This document shows positions 56,460 through 64,000 of a stretch of DNA of 64,000 bases, in pieces. The notes under the pieces were generated by a model. The model saw nothing but the letters and a program-made list of their open reading frames with translations. It was not told the origin of the DNA and searched no databases. Both the position numbers and the translations under genes were made by a program. Positions within the stretch are counted from its first letter, which is position 1. Every line of letters begins with the position of its first letter. The stretch covers positions 363,313 through 427,312 of the forward strand of contig PJRA01000509.1 of the NCBI GenBank assembly GCA_016987375.1, in the 5' to 3' direction. The DNA is from Brachionus koreanus. Taxonomy: Eukaryota > Rotifera > Eurotatoria > Ploima > Brachionidae.

Positions 56460-57800
56460 TATGACTAGGAAACTCTTCAAATAGAAGTTCACAATTAGCT
56501 ATGCCGTTGATGTGCAAAGACATTTAGTGTTTGAACCATTTGGCCATAAGTGTTTTGTTTTCAACTTTCTTGTTGAATTGAATAATGCGGATTTGTTGAA
56601 ATGTTGAATGGTTTTTCTGCCAATAAAACAGCTCTCTAATTTAGTTATTAGTATTATTGTTAATAATANNNNNNNNNNNNNNNNNNNNNNNNNNNNNNNN
56701 NNNNNNNNNNNNNNNNNNNNNNNNNNNNNNNNNNNNNNNNNNNNNNNNNNNNNNNNNNNNNNNNNNNNNNNNNNNNNNNNNNNNNNNNNNNNNNNNNNNN
56801 NNNNNNNNNNNNNNNNNNNNNNNNNNNNNNNNNNNNNNNNNNNNNNNNNNNNNNNNNNNNNNNNNNNNNNNNNNNNNNNNNNNNNNNNNNNNNNNNNNNN
56901 NNNNNNNNNNNNNNNNNNNNNNNNNNNNNNNNNNNNNNNNNNNNNNNNNNNNNNNNNNNNNNNNNNNNNNNNNNNNNNNNNNNNNNNNNNNNNNNNNNNN
57001 NNNNNNNNNNNNNNNNNNNNNNNNNNNNNNNNNNNNNNNNNNNNNNNNNNNNNNNNNNNNNNNNNNNNNNNNNNNNNNNNNNNNNNNNNNNNNNNNNNNN
57101 NNNNNNNNNNNNNNNNNNNNNNNNNNNNNNNNNNNNNNNNNNNNNNNNNNNNNNNNNNNNNNNNNNNNNNNNNNNNNNNNNNNNNNNNNNNNNNNNNNNN
57201 NNNNNNNNNNNNNNNNNNNNNNNNNNNNNNNNNNNNNNNNNNNNNNNNNNNNNNNNNNNNNNNNNNNNNNNNNNNNNNNNNNNNNNNNNNNNNNNNNNNN
57301 NNNNNNNNNNNNNATTGCACATTTTTTGCACGGACAAAATTAGGGTGATAAAATCCTTGTATCAGCTGATACATTTTGCAGAACCGTTTTTAGATCCTTA
57401 GAAAAAAAGTTATTCTAATTTTAAATTTTTGTTTTTGTTTATTGTTCCAAAATTCACAATTCCTTTTTTGAATAGTTTTCTTTGGGAAATAGACCATAAT
57501 TGTCATGCAGTAATCAAAATGTGGCAAAATGAATGTTTTAAAAAATTGCAGTTTAACTGAGAATGGTAGATAAAAAAGTCGTTTATTTATCGAAATCCTT
57601 AGATCATTTGCATACTTAATAAAGTCTAATTTGTTGTCTAGTGTGATTCCGAGTAATTTAAATGAATCTACTACCCTTACTGGTGAACCATTTATCATAA
57701 TTTCGTTTGGTAAATCTAAGCCCCTTTTCTTAGTAGTGAACATGACTTTAGTTTTTGTCCAGTTGATATCAATTCTTTTAAATTTACACCATTCAACCAA
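56460..57800 (-). pseudogene. LINE reverse-transcriptase C-terminal relic, split by a gap
   Basis: 57800-57390 encodes the RT end: WTKTKVMFTTKKRG, VVDSFKLLGITLDNKLDF and FILPHFDYCMTIMVYFPKK, the KT..M, FKxLGIxLDxxLxF and PxxxYC blocks of Jockey/CR1-type RTs. It then shifts frame and runs to the N gap; beyond it (about 56670-56500) IGRKTIQHFNKSALFN and KTKHLWPNGSNTKC look like the distal tail. Upstream RT domains are missing and the element is 5'-truncated. It differs from the relic at 7.6-8.5 kb, which has RSFFDYCSRIL instead. Confidence 0.75.
56669..57313. other. Assembly gap (645 N)
   Basis: Unsequenced run inside the LINE relic; open frames spanning it are artefacts. Confidence 0.95.
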
Positions 57801-57886
57801 GTTCTATTAGTTAAAAATACAAAATGATTTTTAGCCCGAATGATTTCAAGAAAAATTCTAAATTTTAAATAAAATTGACACTATAT

Positions 57887-58000
57887 TTATTTATCTGAGG
57901 GATTCTCATCCATTTTTTTTAATAATTCACTATATTTTTTAATTCTACAGCCAAAATACGTAGGATTATCAAAAATTAAAAAGATTTTATCTTTTTTCGG
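57887..58000 (-). other. Possible terminal exon of an unseen gene
   Basis: On the minus strand an acceptor CCTGTAG at 58001 is followed by 38 codons ending in TAA: KKDKIFLIFDNPTYFGCRI then KKYSELLKKMDENPSDK. The composition is clearly coding-like and the acceptor is good, but no upstream exon is visible before PDSS2 on the other strand. It could also be a gene remnant. Not recognised. Confidence 0.35.
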
Positions 58001-58156
58001 CTACAGGACCTGGTAGTTAACCAATTCAAAAATTAAAATAAAATCAAATTTGATTATTGTTACTTTAAATTTGCTTTTATTCGTTCTTAAATAATGGTTC
58101 TATTTACAAGAACAGTTAGGTAATAGATAAAAATCAAATTTCGTAGTAAATGAGTT

Positions 58157-58186
58157 TCTATGGCGAAACCGAGCCTAAGCGTTCTT
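58157..58186 (+). pseudogene. Duplicated scrap of the PDSS2 first exon
   Basis: 30 bp around TATGGCGAAACCGAGCCTAA match 58941-58970 inside the PDSS2 coding exon with about two differences. Same orientation, about 780 bp upstream. Confidence 0.7.
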
Positions 58187-58651
58187 GAAAATTGGAAATT
58201 TACAATTTAATTAATAAATAAGAACTATTTTAAATCATTTTTAAAAAATTAAATTTTCAATTTTAAGTGATATTTTAAGAGAAGCCAAAATTTTATTTTA
58301 AATTTTAAAATTATTTATTAAATTCTGTTTTAATCTTAAAAATTCATAGATCAATTTTCAAAAAGAAACAGTTTTAGAATCCTCGAAAAATTAAACAACA
58401 AATATTTTAGGATAATTTCAAAAAGCGATTTATTTTTCTAATTGAATAATACCTAAAATTTGCAACAAATTTTTTTAGTAACTTGCAATATTTCAATATT
58501 TCGTATGCATAAAATATTTTAAATAATAAAAATATACTCACTTAAACTCATATATAACAAAATAATCTAACCAAATCCCGAACTAGCCTTAATAATGAAC
58601 TTTTGTTAAGTATTAATATTTTATCTGCTATTTACAGCTTTGTTAACTAAA

Positions 58652-59879
58652 ATGATTAAAAATTTTATCTCATCTATTCCAAACAATACACCAAAACTAA
58701 TACTTAGTCGTAATGCTTATGTAATATGCCAAAAATTAACACTACACACCTCGAATTCAAATCAAGTAAACAAAGAATGGACCAAAACTTTGAATAATGC
58801 TGAAAAAGTTGTAGGCTATCCGACTTCGTTTCTTAACCTTCGCTATCTCGTATCGGATGAAGTGGCAAATTTTGCTAATTTGCTTAGAAAATTGATGAAG
58901 ACTAAACATCCTCTGATAAACATGGCTAGGAAACTTGTATCTTATGGCGAAAACGAGCCTAAGCGTTCTTTACAAATAAATGGCTTATTGGTCCTATTGA
59001 TTGCTAAAGCTGCAGGCATACCAAAAAAAAGTAGATTTTTGGAAGCAGAAATTTCAGATGGTATTCACAGTTCTCAGCGATGTCTAGCCGAAATAACTGA
59101 GATGATCTACATGGGCTCGATGATACATAAGGGTATTCTCGACTTGAGCAAAAACCAAAATGATTTTAATGAAATGGAACAAGGCAACAAACTAGCTGTT
59201 CTGTGTGGAGATTACTTATTAGCCAATGCGTGCACTAATTTGGCCAAACTTAAAAATACCCAAGTTGTTTTTTTAATGTCTCAGGTAATTGCGGATATTT
59301 CCCAAGGCATTTTTGAGGAAGACCCCAACTCAAAAATTACATTTTTAAAAAAATGGTACGAAAACATAAATAGGTATGTAAAAATAAAAAGAAATTATTT
59401 AGATATTTGCTTTAATTGACTTTTTTAGCAAGTCATCAAGTCTTGTTTCAAACAGTGCTAAATCTGTCATGCTGTTGGTGAGTCATTCGCCAGATTTACA
59501 AGAAACTGCGTGGAATTTTGCATTTCATTTGGACATAACGCACAAAATTTGGTCTGATCTTTATAACTTTAAACAGGACGAGAGTGTCTTAGGTAATCCA
59601 GATTCGATTCTAAATGCAGTGTACAGAGACAAATATGAGCTTAAAAATCCAATAAATCATCAAAAAAAATCATTTATTTCAAATTTATTGTTTTACAATA
59701 ACAAAAGTAAAGATGAAAATTTGATTTTAAATGAACTTTTTGAAGAATGTAAATTAATTTTTCATAAACATTATAAAATAGCTTTGACAAATTTGGATAA
59801 ATTAGAAAATGAGTTCTCACAAAAAGATGCTATTTCATCGCTCAAATCAATTTTAAATGTCATGAAAAGCACCGTATGA
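58652..59879 (+). CDS. PDSS2: Decaprenyl-diphosphate synthase subunit 2
   Basis: Exons 58652-59373 and 59429-59879 (55-nt intron) give 390 residues, near the 399 of human PDSS2. A basic mitochondrial-type presequence (about 1-35) precedes the conserved AEKVVGYPTSFLNLRYLVSDE, then NGLLVLLIAKAAG, SSQRCLAEITEMIYMGSMIHKGI and GNKLAVLCGDYLLANAC. The first Asp-rich DDxxD site of trans-prenyltransferases is absent, as is normal for this non-catalytic subunit, which pairs with PDSS1 to make the polyprenyl tail of ubiquinone in mitochondria. The splice restores NINS/KSSSLVSNSAKSVMLL, matching the human SHGALLAKSCQAAMEL region. A TTG upstream (58640) is open but the ATG at 58652 is the likely start; TTTACAG at 58631-58637 may be a 5' UTR acceptor. 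AATAAA at 59892. Confidence 0.94.
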
Positions 59880-61520
59880 AAAGTGTTAATTAATAAATTA
59901 TTTTGTAATCAAAAAATTCTATTTAATTATTTTATTATTTTGTCCATTAGTTAATTAAATGTTAATTATTGAGTATTTTTGAGATTTAAATTAATTTTTA
60001 AATAATATAAAATAAAATTTTTTATATTTATTTAAAACCCAACAGTCAAGTAAATAAAATATCTCTTAAAAAAGATGCGTTCAAAAGTCATATTAAAGTC
60101 ACTGGTAAATTCAATATATTTTTCTATAAAAACCATCAATACTTTTTCAAATTTTTTTTTTCTAAAACTTTTTTTCATTCAAAAAATTTTCAAAATTATT
60201 CTTTTGAATTTTAAATGAGTTGAAATTTGATTTCAATGAGATGTCACCTTTGAAAACAGCTTAAAAAACTTGGTTATAACTCGGAATCTATTTTTTTAAT
60301 GTTTCTTCAGCCTTTTAATATACCATGCTCACGATCCTCTTAGTTTCGCATATCAACATATTGATTTTCATCTATAATGCAGATGCAATCGAATAAATGG
60401 CGTAGTAGTAGTAGTAGTAGTTTAAACCGAAAGCAACTTAGATGTTACTTAAGGATAACTCTTAATAGCTGTAGCGGTCGGTTCTTTTGTTTCGTCATCC
60501 AACCATCAAGCTTCACTTTAAAACTCAGATAATTTGCATTTAACAAATCTTCCGGGTGTTTAAACCATCCATTCACAACTCTTTTTTTATAAAGTTATAT
60601 TTAAGAAGACAATTCTTTATTCTTTCACGTGTTGACAATAGCTATTTAGCTATTTCTCCTCAATTCATATCTTCGGCCTCTAGATGTTGTGTTACGACTG
60701 TATTTAATTCCATTATTAGAATCAATTGTTTCATAATTATTTACCAATTTGTACATCTGAACTAGAAAACATCTCAATCTCCTTGTTAAAAAGCTTTGAC
60801 AGATGTTGTTGATAATCCAAATCATGCAGTTTTGGATTCAACTTTGTTGCTCTTCGTTGAGCTCTTTTTTTTGAATGAAACTTTCTAATCTAAATTTGAA
60901 TTTGATTTATTCTTGTTATGATTTCAACTTTTTTTTGCTGGTTATAAGTAAAGATTATTAGATTAATTAAGCTTATTTTTTTAAATTTTAATTAATTAAG
61001 CTATTTAATAAAATCGAAAGGTTCTTTTTATTTTAGATAAATTGGATTCACATTTATATCAAATAAAATTTAACAAATTTTCAATATAGATTTTTCAAAA
61101 TTTTCTGATAATTTAAATAACTAAATTAAGAATATTATGTTACACCAGGTATTTTTATAAATAAAAAAAAACATTATGAATGATTTTAATTAATCTAAAA
61201 TTTATTTAATATCATGGTTTCATATAATTTGGAAAAAAAGGTTTCTTTAGATTTTAAATATAAAACGATTGATTGAAAAAAACACCTTGACAGTTAATTT
61301 TGGCTTCAGAGCAGGTTTACATCAATTGATTTTTCTGAGTTAATTATTCGAAAGCAAAAAATTTTAATAATTTGATTTCGGTTAATCACTTAATCATGAT
61401 TCTAATGACTAAATTTCCCTTTATAAATGCAAATCATTTTAGCATTTTATATTATTTTAAATTCCATTTGAAAGAAAAAAATAACATTTAAAAATCATAT
61501 TTTTAACAAAAATCATTAGA
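59880..61520. other. Intergenic region with a GTA microsatellite
   Basis: A (GTA)n run lies at about 60402-60420. Next to it, 60420-60780 is GC-richer, and minus frames there read coding-like pieces (NYLSFKVKLDGWMTKQ) with stops, probably a decayed element of unknown type. The rest is A/T-rich, with nothing else seen. Confidence 0.4.
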
Positions 61521-61778
61521 ATGAATAAAAGCTTGAGCATATTGTTGGCAATTGCTTTGGTTGCTTCATTGATTTCAATTGGAGAAGCAAGAAGAGGACA
61601 ACAAAGAGAAAGACCAAGACCTGATTCAAACAGTGAGTCGAATGAATCACTTGAAAAAGTAACTGGAATATATGACTCATCAGAAGAAAATTTAAGAGCG
61701 CCAAGAAATGAATCTATGGAATCGTCTGAAAGCAATGAATCCCGTCCACGTCGAAGACCAAGACCAAATAGAAATTAA
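61521..61778 (+). CDS. Small secreted Ser/Glu/Arg-rich protein
   Basis: A single-exon frame of 85 residues. A signal peptide of about 23 residues (LSILLAIALVASLISIGEA) is followed by RRGQQRERPRPD, an acidic Ser/Glu/Asn middle (SNSESNESLEK, SMESSESNESR) and a basic tail RPRRRPRPNRN. Basic ends around an acidic phospho-acceptor-like middle suggest a secreted, possibly mineral- or matrix-associated or processed peptide; clusters of Arg could be convertase sites. No Cys. AATAAA at 61789, only 11 nt after the stop, supports a compact real gene. The antisense frames are shadows. Family not recognised. Confidence 0.7.
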   Translation: MNKSLSILLAIALVASLISIGEARRGQQRERPRPDSNSESNESLEKVTGIYDSSEENLRAPRNESMESSESNESRPRRRPRPNRN

Positions 61779-62339
61779 TTTTTTTTTCAATAAATGAATT
61801 TCAAAATGATGAAACACTTTTTACTTTTAAAAAATTAAATGCTTTTAATAAAATTATAAATAATGAATAAATTTTTTAAAAAATAATTTTCTTTGATATA
61901 TTTTAAATAATCTTTAATTGTGTTTTAAAATATTTTATTTTTAAATTATGTGCTAATACAGTCTAAATTTTTATAATGTGAATTCATTGACGAAATTTGA
62001 CATGTCGTTTTATCTCTTGTGTTTTTGAATTTTTTTAAACAAGCCTTATGTTCTAATAGATCTTGAGGAGAGGAACCTGAATATGCAAAAAAATAAATTT
62101 TTAATATTTTTTGAACTTCTTTTTTATTGAGTTAAAGTTTTTTTTCGGCCAATTCTGTGAGTATCGGTCAAATTACTAATTTGTTTTGTCCACTAACCCA
62201 TATCTTTATTATTAAAAAAAAATATTTTTTAAGAATTTTTAGTTGTCCTTGGACGTGTCTAGCTTAAGGTGTTATTTTTAGGGTGTAATTAGATCAATAA
62301 GGTTTCACCTAATAAACCATGCATGTTGTTCAGAGTTTG

Positions 62340-62600
62340 CTTGAGTTTCCGCTATACGTTTACGCTTCAGAAGGCCATACTAAATGCAGAATTCTATACT
62401 GAACAATTAGAACTTCAAGAAAATCCTTCTTTGGTCAAACATTAACTAAATTTGTCTCTTAAAAAATGCTAGAACTCAAAGCTAGAAGAACAATGGCAAA
62501 AATACAAGAGCTGAAAGCGATCGAACTTCTTCCTCATCCATTACATGGCCAGATCTTTTTTAATTACTTATTTTCTTAGAGGACGGCATTTTACTTACCA
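62340..62600 (+). pseudogene. Mariner-like transposase relic (C-terminal part)
   Basis: Plus-strand frames with stops read KAILNAEFYTEQLE, then KARRTMAKIQELKAIELLPH, PLHGQIFF. This follows the mariner order ...ARPHxAxxxxxxLxxxGWEVLPHPPYSPDL. The final catalytic Asp region is destroyed. Dead copy; not contiguous with the central relic at 35.9-36.2 kb, which lies on the other strand. Confidence 0.65.
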
Positions 62601-63483
62601 AGACCACGCAGAAGATTAATTGTTTATATTTTGAAAAATAGCTAACTTTTTCTTTTTTTTGTTGATTAATCAAAAAAATCCAAAAAAAAAAGTGCAAAAT
62701 TTATTGGTTCACCCTAATATTTTATAAATTTTAGTGATCATAGCCATCTGATCTTAATAAAAGGTTAGATAAATGCTTACCAAAAATAAATATGTAAAAT
62801 CTAACTAATAACGTAAGTAAAAAAATATGTAAAAAGAATCCCGTATTAGTAGGCATGTCACGATTAAAATTTTTAAGTTTCTAAATGCTGATATATCATT
62901 TAAACTCTTAGTTCATTGCACTTACCTGGTATGAAAAATTAAAGAATAAATAAATTAATAAAAGAGCTTGTTCGAAGATTTTCAGCCTTTTCAATTATTG
63001 TTAATAAGCCTAGTAAATCAATAAGATAGTTAGTTTATTTTAACAATATATTCAAAAATAAATTTTTTTTGATCAAATTTTTTAATTAATCTCATAACTT
63101 AGTCTTTAATTTCTTGAAAAACTTGAATGGAGTATTTTGTTTTAAAATTTAAGTGAATACACTTCTTGGAAAGAATAAATTGCAGTCGAATAGTTTTAAA
63201 ATTTTCTAAATTTCTCTAAGCATGTAAAATTAGAAAATTTAAGCAAAAAACGAATATTTTTCAATTAGATTTTTTTTCAAATTTTGATTACTATTTTAAT
63301 TTTTATTTTTAGAATCAATAAATTATGAATTTAAAAAATAAACTATTTCATAATGATTTGATTCCAAATTTTACCAGACAGAATAAATCTTACAATATCT
63401 TAATCAAAAGCTAAAATAAATTTTATTAATGAAATTTTTCAAGAATAAGTTTCAATTTAATGATATAGTTATATAATTTTAGA
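62601..63483. other. Intergenic AT-rich region upstream of the SLC5 gene
   Basis: No gene or repeat recognised. An acceptor-like TATATAATTTTAG directly precedes the SLC5 start codon, so a 5' UTR intron may lie here. Confidence 0.4.
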
Positions 63484-63953
63484 ATGAATACTGCACCAAT
63501 CCCTGTCAATAGATTTACTCTTATTGACTATTCTATTTTTTTTCTCATGCTATTGATCTCGGCTGCTATAGGTTTCTACTATGCTTGGAAAGAAAGACAT
63601 AAAAAAACAGTGGACAGAGTCCTCCTCGGTGGTAGAAAATTAAAAGTATTTCCAGTTGCTATGTCTATAATGGCCAGTTTTACCTCAGCAATTTCAATAC
63701 TAGGCTTTGCAAGAGAAATGTACCAGTTCGGCTCAATGTACCTATTGATCGGTATCTCATATTTCATAACTCAACCTTTTGCTGCTTTTTTTTTTGTACC
63801 ATTTTATCATAGACTTGGAATAACCAGTGCCTATGAAGTATTTATTCTTGTTTAATCTTGTTAATTTTTAATAGAATAATTTTTAAGTATCTACAAAAAA
63901 GATTTAACAATTCAGTGAGAACATGTGCGTCCATTATTTTTTGTGTTCAAATG
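63484..63953 (+). CDS. SLC5-family sodium-coupled symporter, N-terminal part
   Basis: Exons 63484-63837 and 63888-63953 (50-nt intron), then a consensus donor GTAAGT leads out of the window, so only about 140 N-terminal residues are seen. TM1 (DYSIFFLMLLISAAIGFYYA) is followed by the family hallmark LLGGRKLKVFPVAMSIMASF, TSAISILGFAREMYQFG and FYHRLGITSAYE/YLQKRFNNSVR. This pattern is closest to the SMCT/SMVT branch (SLC5A5, A6, A8, A12), which moves monocarboxylates, vitamins or iodide with Na+; the substrate cannot be told from this part. The acceptor TTTTTAAG at 63887 was preferred over ATAG at 63874 because only it restores the YLxxRF motif. Confidence 0.88.
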
Positions 63954-64000
63954 GTAAGTGTTGATTTAAAACATTCATTAAAAACACATTAATAACATTT

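Noticed and set aside
56499..57374. Open frames spanning the second gap
   Set aside because: Artefacts of undetermined bases inside a decayed LINE.
61457..61735. Minus frames opposite the secreted Ser/Glu-rich gene
   Set aside because: Antisense shadows; the plus frame has signal peptide and adjacent AATAAA.

Overview
The window is animal nuclear DNA that is extremely AT-rich, with very short spliceosomal introns (mostly 45-65 nt, GT...AG), AATAAA signals close behind stop codons, a eukaryotic tRNA-Asp gene and clear metazoan genes (Pax6, DEG/ENaC channel, NPC1, ANKS1). Small introns, low GC and gene density suggest a small invertebrate; a monogonont rotifer would fit, but this is inference and the sequence alone does not settle it. 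Most genes had to be assembled from several exons; exon joins given below keep frame and follow family conservation.

Layout: 1.8-6.0 kb NPC1 cholesterol transporter (minus, 5 exons); 7.6-8.5 kb decayed LINE reverse transcriptase; 8.9-10.4 kb DEG/ENaC channel (plus, 2 exons); 11.2-17.1 kb Pax6 (plus, first exon 2.9 kb upstream of the paired box, plus a cassette/alternative exon); 19.1 kb scrambled fragment of the PI3K gene; 19.4-20.0 kb coiled-coil protein (minus); 20.7-27.2 kb VPS34/PIK3C3 (minus, interrupted by an assembly gap that swallows the helical domain); 27.7-29.6 kb repeats, including a three-armed foldback and an ACGTA array; 29.9 and 37.3 kb two paralogous single-RRM proteins flanking a secreted peptide gene (32.7 kb, minus) and a condensation/acyltransferase-like gene (33.3 kb, plus); 38.8-46.2 kb ANKS1/AIDA-1-like scaffold (minus, 6 exons, two SAM domains and a PTB domain) with an opposite-strand AAA-like gene filling its third intron and a tRNA-Asp in its second; 46.2-53 kb long gene-poor stretch; 54.7-55.4 kb four-TM MARVEL-like protein (minus); 56.4-57.8 kb second LINE relic with a second gap; 58.7-59.9 kb PDSS2 (plus); 61.5 kb secreted Ser/Glu/Arg-rich peptide (plus); 62.3 kb mariner relic; 63.5 kb start of an SLC5 symporter that leaves the window.

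The genes do not form a pathway or operon. NPC1 and VPS34 both belong to the endolysosomal system and PDSS2 to mitochondrial ubiquinone synthesis, but nothing in the sequence links them. The accessory material is dominated by decayed class I and class II elements (LINE, mariner, several terminal-inverted-repeat families) and by small duplicated scraps of neighbouring genes, which indicates active local rearrangement. The strongest novel candidates are the nested degenerate AAA-type gene, the scrambled VPS34 copy, the foldback plus ACGTA array upstream of the first RRM gene, and several unrecognised coding-like patches.
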